DNA from: Siphonodentalium dalli
Taxonomy: Eukaryota; Mollusca; Scaphopoda; Gadilida; Siphonodentaliidae
Length of the DNA: 64,000 nt
Assembly (NCBI GenBank): GCA_032622095.1
Contig: CP136062.1
Location: 153,444,875-153,508,874, forward strand
Reading direction: 5' to 3'
Shown here: positions 11,301-23,960 of the stretch, one piece after another
Position numbering within the stretch: position 1 is the first letter of the stretch
Layout: each line of letters opens with the position of its first letter
Translations under genes and position numbers: made by a program
The notes under the pieces: generated by a model
Seen by the model: only the letters and a program-made list of their open reading frames with translations
Told to the model about the DNA's origin: nothing
Database searches by the model: none

Positions 11301-14300
11301 ACTATTAAATAAATTTATTTCATGAATATTGAGCAGAAAGTAAATTATACTAAATATCATTTCAATATGTGGAATAATTCTTGGAGTGAATTCAACAGAA
11401 ACAATTGAGGTTCACTCATAGATGAAAGACTGCTGGGTTTATCAGAAATGCTGGATTTTTGCCACTTTTTGTTCCATTGTTGACTTTTAGCACTATTTTT
11501 GAATTTTAACTAAACAATGGAAGCCATATTTCTGTTGTTTGTCACTGAACACTCTTCCTCTGATTGCACTGAGCTTTAAACATTTCAAAATTGTAACCAT
11601 TGAAATTGAATTATGGGAGTAACATGAAACTATTTTATAGTTGGTATAATTGAGTACGTGTATACATGTTTTATCAACAAAACCAAGGAAAATGGTTTAT
11701 TGAATCTCCTTAATACAAATGTATTTTAGAATGAGAACTCATATAATTTTAATCAGATTAAATATTACTTAGGGAAATGTGGGGAAATTAAATTGCATAT
11801 AAACCTGTAGCCACTTACTAGGCACTTAGATATTCAAGTTTCTCTTAAAACTTCCACAGGAATTCAATCTCAGAACATCTTATTTTAAAATCTCAAAATT
11901 TGGTTTCCTGATTTTTTTCTTCTGGTCAGTCACTTTCATCTATGGGTTCACTTAAAATTGAAAAGGACATTTAATAGTTATCTATTTTGTTGATCTGTTG
12001 ATAGCTTCGATTGTGACCACAGTCTCTATGGAGGCTGAAGATTATTAACCTTAGACTAACCCCAGCTCACAACATTTGATGTATCCACTCCAGGGTTTAT
12101 CAGCCCAATTATCTGACCAGTAAATTATATAACCATGGTACTATGGCCCATAAAGCATTTATCCTGTAGAATAGCCAATTAACAGGTGATGTAAGCCTGA
12201 GGGATAATCACATCTGATCTCCCCACTGATCTGACAGTTAATCTGACCATTGTATGGACTGGGAAATGGATTCATTGTGTCAATAATGGCCCCCCATCAG
12301 ATTGCATTGTCTAAAATTTCATTTGATTCTTTCCACCTCAAGATCTGGCTTTTTTCACCTCCCATCCTGTCCTGTCCATTATCTAATATTCTGGACCCTT
12401 TGAAGGTTTTTTTGTTTGGTTACATATACATAAGATTTGCATCCTTCTTTTGTTAACATATTTACTAAAAGCTAAAAATAGGTTAGAATATCTTCTACTC
12501 AATAACTGAACAAAAACATCTTATGCACAAGATAGCATATTTCCTTTCTTTAATACTAAATGTACTGAAAACTACGATTAGGTTACAATGTCCCCAAATA
12601 AATAAATGAACAACAACACAATATAAAGTTACATTTTTTAAAATAATAAATAAGAGTTTAAATGTTATAAGTTAGCTGATATTTGGTGTAGATAAATATT
12701 TCTTGATATGATAACTGAAACATTCAGATTTGCTTTATAGTTTTAAGCTATCCATACCACCAGTCACCCATAAATTAAAAAGAATTATCTGGCTGACCTA
12801 TTTTAAAAAAGGTCTTGACCTGTTCAACTTTAAACATATGATTAGCTCATAGTTAGTTGGCAGCTGTTCATCTATAATCCAATTGAATAGAAAAAAGGAA
12901 ATTAAAAAAATGTTGTTTCAGGATATTATATAAGGAAAGCAGGCCAGTTTCATTGACATTGCTTTAATAGTCATTCATTGGCAAAAAATAAGTTCTCTAA
13001 TGATAGATGGTTATTGTGTTCAATGTTTTTTTTCTATCCCCATGGCACATATTGTCCTTTAGAATGTATTGTTAGGTCAATCGTCTTAACTTTTTTCTAA
13101 CAATGGCTGTGACACCTATCGTCTTGTGGGAAAACATTTAGCCGTATACAGCAACTGGGCTTTTGTGAGACCAAAAAAGAACTTTGTTCATAATAGACCA
13201 ATTACAAAAGTTAAATTGTCACAATAGATAATTTAAAGAAAATAAAACAATTTTCTCATGACCTTCAGAGGGTACCTGTTCCTGAAAGAAACTTGACATG
13301 TTCATCAACTATTTCCAGTTAGATGGACATTGGTGATCCAAGATTGATCAATTTAATAGAAATTACCAAATGACTCCCAAAGTTACGTAGCTCTGTTTGA
13401 GGTCAATGTAACCTCAGCTAATAGTTTCATTATTAGGTAACCTGACAATAATTCTGATTTACAATTAAATGGTGTACCTTGTATTCACAAGGAGTAATTA
13501 ACATTTAAAGATATTTTAACTGAAATTGTGTTTTTTCCTCCCCCCCCCCCCCCTAAATTTAATGGTGTATCTTACAGTGCTAGTATTCACATGAATTTCA
13601 CAAGGAATAATGAATTTTTAAAGATATTTTGACTGAAAATTTGTTGAAGTTAAACCTAAACATTCCTTGAAATTGGCCACAACAATAAGCAATGCTGTGG
13701 GACATATTTTCCTAAATTCGGGGAGTCATAATTTATGAATATTTAAATTAACTCTGATTTTGACTTTGTCAAATTGGTGTTGCCAAATATTTTGATTCAA
13801 CACCCCTATTGCTGTGAATTGAATGGTCCAAAATTGGAAGTTCAGTGACCCCCCCCCCCCCCCATGCAGGAGAGTGTTGGGTACTAGTAAGCTGCAGTTG
13901 TTGACAGAGCCCCCTAGCAACAACCCTGGTTATCACATACTATTTGATGAAACCATTTGGACTTGTTTGCTATTCATGTTACCACATCTATATGTTTTAT
14001 TCTCCTTTGCATCATAATATGTAGTACATCTGCTGTCTAGTTATCTTTATTATAGAAAGGTGATACCAGGATAATCCCATAATCCCGCTGGTGGAAATGA
14101 GTTGTTTGTCTAGTTAGTGAAGCTATCATTAACAAGCCTGTAAATAGCGTGTCTGTCATTTGCAGAATGAGGTCCCCAGAGGGTGAATTTAGTGACGCTA
14201 TCCCGCATAGCGGGCTAGCATCACCAAATTCACCCTCTGGGGACCTCATTCTGCTTAGGCCCTCAACTGCTATGGCAGACCTAGGATCAGATTGAAGTTG

Positions 14301-17300
14301 GTGATGTTCACCCATTGGGCGCCTCGATTATGGATTTTATCTTCTGCAAATTAGGGGATATAGAAACTTCCCGATGGGGAAAACGTAACTAAAAACAATG
14401 TTAATTTGATACCATAGATACTTCCCAGAAGATGAGGCCTAAGCAGAATGAGGTCCCCAGAGGGTGAATTTAGTGATGCTAGCCCGCTATGCGGGTTAGC
14501 GTCGCTAAATTCACCCTCTGGGGACCTCATTCTGCAAATGACAGACAAGCTATTTGCAGGCTTGTTCATGAATAATCCTGGTTATATCATTAATAGCTTA
14601 GCCACCATCTTAGTCAGTCCAGATTACATAGCATTCACCTGCATCATTATTATTCAGTGTCATACATGGTAACCATTTATAACCCTCTGGGGGTCCTGTC
14701 CCCAGCTTGCTGACCAGTCTGCATAAGTGAGGCTATCTGTCAAAATCACACCAGCAGACAGATCCCACTGAGTTGTTGTTTCCTTGGGGTCATTTGGAGG
14801 AGATGGTATGTTGAAGGAACCTTGGATTTGCTCTCAACTTCCAATGGCAAGTTCACATCTAGCAGGATGCGGTTCTAATATTGGATTAAAAAATATCTCA
14901 ACTTTAAATCTGTTCTCTGAATGCTATTATTGTCAGATAATCATAGATGGACCATTGTGATTTCTGACTTCTTGTACAAAAATTTGAGACGACATTCTCT
15001 AAAAGATTACTGCAGTCTAGAAATGTAGTTGAGACTTTGTAAGAGGATTTGGTTGTCTCAAGTGGTAGCTTTTTATTATTATTATTTCTCTTTCCCATAT
15101 ACTACACATGGTTGACAATACTTGACATTGTAACTACACTGAATTTTGGATGATTAACATAAAAGGGATTACTTACTACTTTTGTCTGAAAAAAAGGATG
15201 AACCCACTTGTGATGTCCTGGAGACAGGATTAAATGTTATCAAGTTGATGAGTGTTGTGTAACTTTGAATACTTCTAAATAAAAGAAGATGCTCATTTTG
15301 TTGAATTGTAGGTGACAGGAGGACAGTCTCAAGGGTAGTGATTCAGACTGTCCTTTACTTTTAATTCCATCTATAGATGTGACATGTCTAATCATTGTAA
15401 TCCCAGCTCAGACAGTCTGGCAACTCTGCATCAGATGTTTGGTCCGAAATATTCTTTTGACAAAAACAGAATGACTGAAATTCAATTCCAATTTTCATAT
15501 TTATCTCTAAAATTAAAATAATTGAGGTCAATTTTAAGTTTTAACCTTTCTCGATCATTGACCGGAGCATTATTATGGTTTTCCATGTTTAATTGGAAAT
15601 AATTTGTGGGCCCATGCATAGATAGTCCTATGAGGGTGTCGGGGCTCCACAGAGTTAGGTCAAACCAAGACCCCCCCCCCCCCCCACACTACCCAGAAGT
15701 TATCACAAGACCCTGTCCCACATTGGACAAGGATGCCTAAGCCCTTTGTCTTTTACTTCCTTTCCTATCTATTCAATTGTGCTGAAGGAACTGATTCAAA
15801 GCCAGGATGTTCATTACACATATGAATGAGCTGATAAAATTTTATGATTCAAAGCTATGAAATACACAAACCCAAAAGTTCATTGAAGTTTATAACGTGT
15901 GCCCCTTGCCCTTGGTCCATTGAAAGCAACTAAACTTCGGGAGTTTTAGAAATGTTTCTTTGTGTGTCATGACCAATTCACTGTTATTGTGTGGAAAGGA
16001 AGAAATTATTTATTCCTCTCATTATCTAGGTCATGTCAAGCTGAGCTTTTTATCAAATGAGAGTTCATCATCATTCCAAGGATGTAAAATATGCTGACAT
16101 GCAATGAATTTCACCCATATCCTATTCTAGACACCATAATTATACATAGCAAGTACAATTATGAATATGTGTGAATGTAAACTCAGTTTCTTGTGAATAT
16201 AAACCCACTTCTATTGACTTTTGCAAACTCCTTCGTCTCACAATGCTATTGTTAACTTGTTTATTCATTGGTATTTGGTCCATTTTGGGTAATTAGTTAC
16301 TTTTGGACCCACATCTTTATAACTGTTTTCACAAAGAGTGCCCCGAACAATGGTCACAGCTGCACTGCCCGGGTTTGAGCAGACAATAAGTACACCCCTT
16401 TTACACTGATAACCATATATAGATGAATTGATAAACATACCTTGCCTTGTGGCACTAATTAAGTTTTGTATGGACCTATTTTCCTCATCTGCAGTGGCCA
16501 GTGGTGACTGGTACACCATGCCACCTTTATAATATTCCCAATTATCGCTGACTACTATGTATAACTACTTTCATGTCAAAATACTTTCATTTTGAAATGT
16601 TAACTCATCAGAAAGAAATGTTGAAATTACATAGGATTGAACATTTATTGAATCTTCAAGGAGTTTGAAAAGTTTAGTTTTGAATTCACCAATCTGCCAC
16701 CTTTCCTTTCACTGACTGACTCAGAGACTCTTATCCCCATCAAATTGTAAACCTTTTTCATGACTTTGATTAAATTTCTAACTTGTTAGCTATATAGATC
16801 TGACAGTTTGAGAGAAAAATTAATCCACCCAAGTTAATAACAGCCTGGTCTGGTTTAGGTTATGTTAACCTGACCAATTTGAATTGGTGATAGATTCTAT
16901 CACATATCACTGATAAGCTTCCCTGATTGTTACAGATGGATTAATTAACTAATTATGATGGATTTCACACCCATGTCTGCCCAGTACACACCAAATTTCA
17001 TGCCCATACTGTTCATTAACTCTTAATGGGAAAGATTAGATTGAATCTGAAATAGTCCAGCTAGAAATTGAGGTTTGGGAGTTGCTAATTCTTAATACAT
17101 GACCTTGCCAGTCATAATTGCATAATATTACTGGTAGGGTACTGGTTGGCACTGGGAGAGTTATTCAGAATATTAAAACTTATCTCATTTGCTGTTTCAT
17201 CTTTGGCCTGACTGAAGTGGTTTAAGTCTAGAAATCTACCATCAACACACTTGTCTAAAAGTTTTAATTTTGTTGCATCACGATTACCATGACCTAAGAC

Positions 17301-20300
17301 TAAAAATACACTGCTACTCTGGTTCACTTATAAGTATAATTTGTTTCAAGTTGAAGTTCCTTATTTTCCAACCTCAAGGTTGGTTGATCAAAGCTGCAAA
17401 ATAGCTCAGTTCCAAGTACTCTTATCCTATTTCACACCTAACATAACACATTTTGAGTCAGTGATATGGTTAAACATTCTACAGTGTTTCTAAATGAAGT
17501 CATGTATCACTGATAACTGTTCCCTGTAGTTGTTAATGGCCCTGACTCCCATTTTAATTAACACCAGATTGTGGGGTAGCCCTGCTCATACCATGTATGC
17601 CAACTAGTGGCTCCCCAGGGAACCCACCAGTGACCTGATGAAGTCTTCCTGGGCAGCCTGTTCTTATCATTGTAGAATGCTATGCCACCTTCATGGCCAC
17701 ATCCCATGTATGCTAATAGGCCAGCAGTTAGTTGACAGGTCCACCAGTGTTGGCAGGGTCTGGTGGGAAATGTCAACTTTGACCCTGACTATATAACCTT
17801 AGGTGTGGAATGGTAGCTTCATTGAGCCCATTGAACCTGGTTGTTGGTGAATATTGTATGCTGACCACTAGAAGCCACTTGATCAGAATATTATTTTATC
17901 ACACAAGAGTTGTGGTTGTTTTGGTCAACATCAAAGTTAATCACCTATTGTTTGTCAGTGTGTATCTGGGCTTGTTAGATACAGCTTCAGAATGTTGGAC
18001 ACATTACAGGTACTTGTAGATAATATGGTGTACAGATTGTGCTAGTTTTGGGAATGTTAGATTAGCAATTCTTCTGATGTTCTTGCTCGCATCATCCGAT
18101 GAAATTTAGAATTAGCCAAAAATATCAGATCATGCTGATATTGTAGTGATAAATTCTAATTGTACTGAGAGTTCTCTGATACTTGTTTTGTGATGCAAGT
18201 GGTTATCAAACTATCTATTTATCTTTTCAGAACCAGTTCATTCCAATCTCCTCGTCTCACACGATAGAAACATGTTCCATCGTCCCCAGTACTGGTTGTT
18301 CATCACCTCCCCCCGAAGATCTGTCGCCGAATGGATTTCATGGACTTCAGTTTCGTTTTAAGAACTATTTCACCACACCGGTTGCACAACGATGTTCACC
18401 ACTGCCGGCGTTCAGTTGGGCGGATTCGGAGGATGTGTGGCAACTCATGTTAAACAAAGACATTATGTACAGCAGAGATCCTCAATGCTTCGACAACCAC
18501 CCGACGCTGCAATCTCGGATGCGAACCATCCTATTAGACTGGCTAGTGGAGGTAAATAAAAATTCCGGAATATAGCAATAACTTGTTAATTTAAAAAAAA
18601 TAAAAAATTATAAATAATATTTATATCAATGTGAGTTGTCATCTTATCATATGAAAAATTGGAACATTCAGACTATTGTTATTTGTTAAAGTGCTCAAAA
18701 TATAACAATTAACGGCCAGTTAAATATAGAATTTTATGGGGTCATTTCTTACTTTTCACAATGAAAAATATATAACAAAGGAATTATTTGAATCAGATGT
18801 TGAATACACTCAAAATATACAAAACCCAAGTTTAAGAACATAATTTAAAGAAAGATAAAAAGTGAATGACTTTAATTCAGTTGCATATTGTCTTGGATAG
18901 AAAATTAGTTAGTTGGCAATGAAATAGATTTAGATAGTTCAAGTCTATAAATAGATCTACAAATTTCTATGAATCTATAGTAAGTTCTAAAGTTCACTAG
19001 GTCATTCATGGTCTTAATTACCATATGAAATTTCTTAGCTCCAGTCAGTCCACTGTTACTATAGAACAGGATATGGTTATCCTCATCCAAGCTTTATACA
19101 TGCCTGTAGTTCTCCAGGGATGCTCTGTACACAAACAAATGTTTCAGCAGGGTAGAAGTTGATTGCTTGTTTATAAAGGAACAGATACACCCAACTGTAC
19201 ATTTAATGAACATAAGTCTTCTAACATAAACACAATAAACTCTGATGAATAACACAGTTTGGTCTTGTGTTGTAGATATAAACTGATATGGTCTGTCTGC
19301 CTGTGCTCATATTTACATGTTCTTAAATATCATAACATCATTGACATGACCTTTTTTTTTTTTAAACATATCTTTTACTGGAATTTGTTATCCAGACCAC
19401 TTTCAATTCATCTCAGCTGTTACTTATTAGCCCTTGAAATTAGCTAGTGTAGAAGGCAATGTCCTAGAAAAAGTTGTAGTTGCCGATATAAAATTTCATG
19501 CAATTCTAAAACAATCCCATAGAAGGAAAATACCAATTCCAAGGGCTGTACTTACGCAGATGTTTTAATAAAATGATTCTTATGTGTCCTTATTTCTACT
19601 TGTAATACCATTTATTTAGGAGACAAATAATTAATTGAATCACTTTTTTGTTCCAGGTATGTGAAGTGTACAGGCTACATAGAGAGACTTTTTACTTAGG
19701 TGTAGATTTCTTAGATAGATATTTATCCAAACAAAGAAATATACAGAAAAATCAACTCCAGCTTGTAGGCGTCACATCACTATTTGTGGCAGCAAAACTC
19801 GAGGTAAGAAAATGTTTGAGCTTCCTGAAATTTTGCGAAAACTCTATGCCAATGCCCAGATTTGAATATTTGATATGTCTAAAAATAAACTTTTTTTTGC
19901 CCGCAGATTAATTACTGTTAAAACCACTTTTGCGCCTGTTATAATTCATAGCATAAAACTACAATATATTCTTCCAGAGAGATAAAAAAAAATACTTAAA
20001 TTTTACTATTATTAAAAAAAACTTCAATATTCTTTAATTGATAACTTGAATAAATCTCTGACCAAGAAAATAAAATCAGTGTTATTTTCCACTTCAGGAA
20101 ATTTATCCACCGAAGATAGGCGAGTTTTCATATGTCACGGATGGTGCTTGTTCAGAGAACGACATTCTGGATCAGGAATTGGTCATGTTAAAGGTAAGGT
20201 TATTCATAGATAGAAAGTTGTGAATTATTTTATAGTGGTAAATATTTAATTTCTTAAATTTTACTGTTGTGTGGGGAGGGTGGGTATATCAGATGACACT

Positions 20301-22646
20301 TATGGAAGTTTACTCCCGTGGAAATTAGGCCATTTATTGAACTTATCTGAATATTCCCCCCCCCCCCCCCCCCCCAATGAATAGGGATCCTTCTGAACTG
20401 ATATGATCATTTTGCCTGTCTGTCATCTGCTTATATTTCCTGAACATCCCTCCAAATGAATAATAGACCATTCCAATGTATCTTGTTACTGATGGGAGAA
20501 GCCGTTTAGTAAAGAGAGAGTTAAAGCTGATACCTTGGGAGCTATATTTCTATATATGTTTGCAGGAATCTATTTAATTTTAAAAATATGTATAGCATTT
20601 TGCATCACTGGGTAGATTTTGTATATAGCATTCCCTACCAATAAATGTTTTTTTCATTGTAAATTGTTTAGCAGAAATTGGAAATTACATCGCAATTTGT
20701 TAAATCGAGCACTGTGTTTGTATATTTTTGTAAGAAAAATGAAGTAAGAAACGTTAATATTTTTGTTCTTCAAGCTGTTACATTTATGATCTCATCTTTC
20801 CAGGCCTTGAAGTGGGATCTGTCGCCCATGACCGTCAACTCCTGGTTGAATGTGTACTTACAAGTTGCTAATGTTGAGCAGATCGGAGAAACAGAACACG
20901 CATTCGTCTTTCCTCAGTATTCACCTCATGCTTTCGTACAAATTGCCAGGGTGAGTTTTTTTTTTTAAATATCTTCTGTTAAAATGATGCTAATTAAAAT
21001 GACAAACTTGGCAACTTTTACCTAATTTCATGATGTAGCTGAAATTTATCAAATTTGAACTGAATTAGCTTTATCCAACAAAATGGTGATCATTGTATGC
21101 CTTTGGATTCCCTTAATTTGGGTGCGCTGTTCTCAAATGAAAGTTTATTAAGCTGGATATCCTTATTCAAATAGATTCCAAGTTTGTAGATTAACATATT
21201 ACTCTTCTGTTTAACAGAATTAATTATAAAGCCATTAAAATAAAAAAAAACTGGCAACTTCTACCTAATTTCATAGTGCAGTTAAAATTTAACAGAACTG
21301 TCCCAAGAAAATACCACATGTATACACATATATTTCAAAATGGAAATATATTACATTCCCTAATTGTAAGCACTGTTACAATTTTTTTTTTATTTGAATC
21401 TGTATTTTAAACTAACCAGAGATATATTTCTTTATTACAGTTAACAGACTTGTGCTTATTAGACAGCGACTGTCTCAAATTCTCATACAGTGTGGTTGCT
21501 GCGACTGCATTGTTACACATGTCTAATCAACAGATTGCACTAGCTGTCTCCGGTAAGTTGAAATACATGATAGTTATGTGTAAAATTACGCAGTCAATTG
21601 ACTTAAAATATTTCAAACTATATACTGTTGTAAAATCTTTCATTTCAAACATGTTTTGATAAATTTATTGTCAAAATGAACTTAAATCACATTGTGACAA
21701 TCATTTTTCGGAACTAATTCATTCCATATATCTGCTAATAATCATTGGTTACCTTCATTGCATGACTGAGTCTAATATCGCTTGATAATGACGTTATGAA
21801 AGGTCTTCAAATTTTCTAATTCAGCTGGGTTTGAACTTATTGAACACCAAATTGGGTCTCATTTTCTCGTTTGAATGATGAGTAGTATTGCACACATGTT
21901 TATTTAAATTGTTTTCATTCTTAACGTCAATTCATTTCTTCCTTTCAGGTTTCAAAATAAATGACTTGATACCATGCATACATTGGATGGCTCCCTTTGC
22001 AAGGACTCTCAAAGAATTAGGTCCAACTGAGATAAAATTCTTCCCCAGTATTGCTGCGGATGATGCACATAATATTCAGACACACTCTGTAGATCTCGTT
22101 TTATTGGTATGTAGTCTGTTTCTTGATATCCTGTTAATATGACAAATGAAAATCCCACATTATACAAACAGTTTACCATCATGTAAGTGATTTAAGCAAA
22201 TTTCCAAATCTGTTTTTATTTTGATATCAATTGGAATAGCAATGATGATCGACTTAATATTTATTCAAATAATTCAGAATTTTACATATTTAGGAATAAA
22301 ATGCTTAGAAAAGTCCATTTTCCATGAAAAAAATGGTTGATTGTAGAAATGTAGTGTTTCATTTCAATTCGACTATCATATGTGAACCCTCATGGAGACA
22401 AGTACATATAACATTCAGCTGTGCCAAATAGCTATCATATATCATTGAAAAGTTATTTAACCATACTATTCTATTTTCCAGGAAAAAGCACATTCGCGAA
22501 CAGACACTCCCACATTCATTGTGCCAAACCATGCAGAGCAAGCTAGTCCAAGTTTAACATCAGCTCAAGCTATAACGCAACTGACTCCACCTAGTGATAA
22601 AAAAACAAACCCTCAAAAACGTGACAGTTTACATTCGGAAGGATGA
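5331..22646 (+). CDS. CCNE: G1/S-specific cyclin E (spliced, complete, 430 aa)
   Basis: Cyclin E activates Cdk2 in the nucleus to drive entry into S phase. Coding segments: 5331-5344, 5485-5563, 5759-5812, 18231-18551, 19657-19803, 20098-20193, 20804-20950, 21441-21552, 21949-22106, 22482-22646. Every intron is GT-AG, and all phases are consistent over 430 codons (human cyclin E1 has 410). Residues 25-28 are RKRK, a likely nuclear signal. SPLPAFSW (105-112) precedes the cyclin box. MRTIL (146-150) matches the substrate-docking MRAIL patch, with Ala changed to Thr. [20 protein letters not shown] and AAKLEEIYPPK are family hallmarks. [10 protein letters not shown] matches the centrosome-targeting motif. 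DAHNIQTH ends the second cyclin fold. LTPPSD (410-415) corresponds to the Fbw7 phosphodegron. The start is the first ATG after a good acceptor at 5297. Identity is near certain; gene symbol by homology. Confidence 0.97.
5485..5563 (+). CDS. CCNE: cyclin E coding exon, residues 5-31
   Basis: Acceptor TTTTCCAG ends at 5484; donor GAG|GTAAGC at 5564. It encodes a basic N-terminal region with GGRKRKAEE, comparable to the RSRKRKA stretch of vertebrate cyclin E1. Ends in phase 0. Confidence 0.9.
5759..5812 (+). CDS. CCNE: cyclin E coding exon, residues 32-49
   Basis: Fifty-four nucleotides, phase 0 at both ends: acceptor TATTGTAG, donor GAG|GTGAGT. Encodes [18 protein letters not shown]. Skipping it would keep the frame, so it could be an alternative exon. 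The peptide is not conserved enough to recognise alone; it is placed by splice sites and phase. Confidence 0.8.
7907..7930. repeat. poly(C) tract, 24 C
   Basis: The longest of many pure C or G runs in the window. It sits in intron 3 of cyclin E. Long dC/dG runs are prone to slippage and can form i-motif or quadruplex structures; here that is inference. Confidence 0.95.
14131..14566. mobile_element. M2 MITE copy 1 (paired hairpins) in intron 3
   Basis: A 436-bp element with inverted ends (AACAAGCCTG on the left, CAGGCTTGTT on the right). It contains two hairpins of about 94 bp (14165-14258 and 14443-14536) whose arms carry GAGGTCCCCAGAGGGTGAAT. They are separated by a spacer of about 185 bp with 'CCCAATGGGTG'-type sequence on the bottom strand. 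Short open frames here merely read through the hairpins. The flanks TCATTAA and TCATGAA may be an imperfect target duplication. Confidence 0.8.
18231..18551 (+). CDS. CCNE: cyclin E coding exon, residues 50-156
   Basis: Acceptor ATCTTTTCAG, donor GAG|GTAAAT; phase 0 at both ends. A Ser/Pro-rich linker ([10 protein letters not shown]) is followed by [15 protein letters not shown], the conserved lead-in to the cyclin box, and by [11 protein letters not shown] of helix 1. Phosphorylatable SP/TP sites (SPP, SPN, TTPV, SPLP) are present. Confidence 0.96.
19657..19803 (+). CDS. CCNE: cyclin E coding exon, residues 157-205
   Basis: Encodes [22 protein letters not shown] through to FVAAKLE, the most diagnostic part of the N-terminal cyclin fold, containing the conserved Lys and Glu helices that contact the kinase. 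Acceptor TTGTTCCAG, donor GAG|GTAAGA; phase 0 at both ends. Confidence 0.97.
20098..20193 (+). CDS. CCNE: cyclin E coding exon, residues 206-237
   Basis: Encodes [20 protein letters not shown] and ends ELVMLK, matching helix 4-5 of the cyclin box in cyclin E. Acceptor ACTTCAG, donor AAG|GTAAGG; phase 0 at both ends. Confidence 0.97.
20804..20950 (+). CDS. CCNE: cyclin E coding exon, residues 238-286
   Basis: Encodes [20 protein letters not shown] to [16 protein letters not shown] is invariant in the family, and [10 protein letters not shown] corresponds to the centrosomal localisation signal described for cyclin E. Donor AGG|GTGAGT; phase 0. Confidence 0.97.
21441..21552 (+). CDS. CCNE: cyclin E coding exon, residues 287-324
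   Basis: Encodes [20 protein letters not shown] to QIALAVS plus the first base of Gly324. This is the start of the C-terminal cyclin fold. It ends in phase 1, the only non-zero phase after the first exon. Confidence 0.96.
21949..22106 (+). CDS. CCNE: cyclin E coding exon, residues 324-376
   Basis: Encodes [20 protein letters not shown] to [23 protein letters not shown] is a cyclin E signature near the end of the second fold. Acceptor CCTTTCAG, donor TTG|GTATGT. Confidence 0.97.
22482..22646 (+). CDS. CCNE: cyclin E last coding exon, residues 377-430 and stop
   Basis: Encodes the C-terminal tail, including [19 protein letters not shown], and stops at TGA 22644-22646. LTPPSD aligns with the LLTPPQSGKK degron of vertebrate cyclin E1, with Asp at the +4 position where vertebrates have a phosphorylated Ser. 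Acceptor TATTTTCCAG. Confidence 0.95.
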   Translation, partial: EKAHSRTDTPTFIVPNHAEQASPSLTSAQAITQLTPPSDKKTNPQKRDSLHSEG

Positions 22647-23960
22647 AAAATGCTCATATCTGAACCCTCGTGTTCCTGAGTGAAGTCGCTACCCTGGTGC
22701 TAATACATGAAATGTGTTCAGGATAAAGGAAAGGTGATAGCTCCGTTCCGGAGACCAGCAGCGTGTGATCTTCCAACCGAAGTGGCATTAATTTATTAAA
22801 AGCTTAATGGTTGGATGCAGGGAAATGATTGGACATGGCGTGTTTCTGTTGATGGATGGTGAATCGTTTATTTATTCTGATGGTTAAATGAGTGGACTTC
22901 GTGGAACGTGCAGATTTGTGGAACGTGCAATTGGAAATAGCTGCCTCATCTCGACTTGTTTTAGTGCTGAGTGTGCAAACGAACTATCACACAGAATCTG
23001 ATATTTGGTTGAATGTTAAGTTTATGGAACTTACTATTGTTCGATTGCATTTTGTATCTCACTTATGTTCTTGTTGACCTCATGATTCTGTTCATCTCAT
23101 TCACTTGTGAGATAATTGATACGGCATGACATCCTATCTTCTAAATAATCCCATCTTCAACTTTGTTTTTTTTTGTATACAAAACCTCAAATTAAAATTT
23201 AATTATAATGATGAAAAAGGTGCATTAATAATTCTTGGCTTTATTAATTCATTTATATTTTAAGAAGTTTTTTCCTTCTCAAAATTTGTATAATTTGGAT
23301 TTTAACTTCAAAGAGAAGAAAAATCAAGTAATCACAAAGTTTTTGCCTTTCAAAATTGACAAAAGGATCTTAGAACATTCAAATATTGTCTGTATGTCAT
23401 GGGATTGTGCCGAAGGTTTGGATCAATGCATTATCAGTTCTGTACCAGCTTATAGGGAATCTCCTTCAATTCTTCATTGTAGTCTCCGTTAGTTTGAACT
23501 GCTGTTTTGTTGGAATGTGTTTTTTTTCACGAGATCTGTTTTTATGGACAAATTTTTTTAAATGTCCATTAATTCTGATCATTCCATTTGATGAGGTTTC
23601 CAGGTAATGTCTACCAGTTAAATTGTAAATCATTGTTCGTCATTACCAATCATTCCAAACTCAAAGATTTTTGTTTTCTGACATCACGCAAAATGTTAAA
23701 AACTGTCTTATTTTTCTCATCACAGTTCAAAAGAAATAAAAATTCGCTCAATTTAATAAATGCAATTACATTTAGTTGAAATCATCACAAATCTTTACTT
23801 TTTTACCAAGCATAAATTTACCAGCATACAATTCATTTGATCAGACAGTTCGTAGTTCTCATTGATAGCCATATCTGGTGGCTCTCTGTGCCTTTATTTT
23901 TATGTATAGTACCATATTTTATAGTGAAAATTAAATAAAAATTTTAAAATAACTAATATA
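22647..23960 (+). other. cyclin E 3' UTR (probable)
   Basis: AT-rich sequence after the stop codon with several short open frames that look random. The first strong cluster of polyadenylation signals is near its end (AATAAA at 23934-23939, also near 23734), and another AATAAA follows near 24532. The true cleavage site is unknown. Confidence 0.5.
23934..23939 (+). terminator. candidate polyadenylation signal AATAAA
   Basis: Canonical AATAAA about 1.3 kb downstream of the cyclin E stop codon. GT-rich sequence (TTGTGTGATG) follows at about 23975. Alternative signals are present, so this is a candidate only. Confidence 0.4.

Larger units (their letters stand above)
5813..18230 (+). other. cyclin E intron 3 (12.4 kb)
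   Basis: Phase-0 intron making up about 70% of the gene span. AT-rich with scattered homopolymer C runs (6439-6453, 7907-7930, 13540-13553, 13849-13863, 15671-15685) and one M2 MITE (14131-14566). Open frames inside it are short and either lie in repeats or look random. No other exon, snoRNA or miRNA hairpin was recognised. First introns of this size often carry enhancers, but none can be named from sequence. Confidence 0.7.
18552..22481 (+). other. cyclin E introns 4-9
   Basis: Introns of 1105, 294, 610, 490, 396 and 375 bp between the remaining exons. AT-rich, with no nested genes seen. Intron 6 holds a 20-C run (20356-20375) and a short dispersed repeat (about 20455-20515) that recurs near 39712 and 63841. 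Confidence 0.8.

Noticed and set aside
14037-14672. Open frames with the repeated peptide MRSPEGEF
   Set aside because: They are readings of the M2 MITE hairpins and recur at 32238-32598 and 57802-58171 on both strands.
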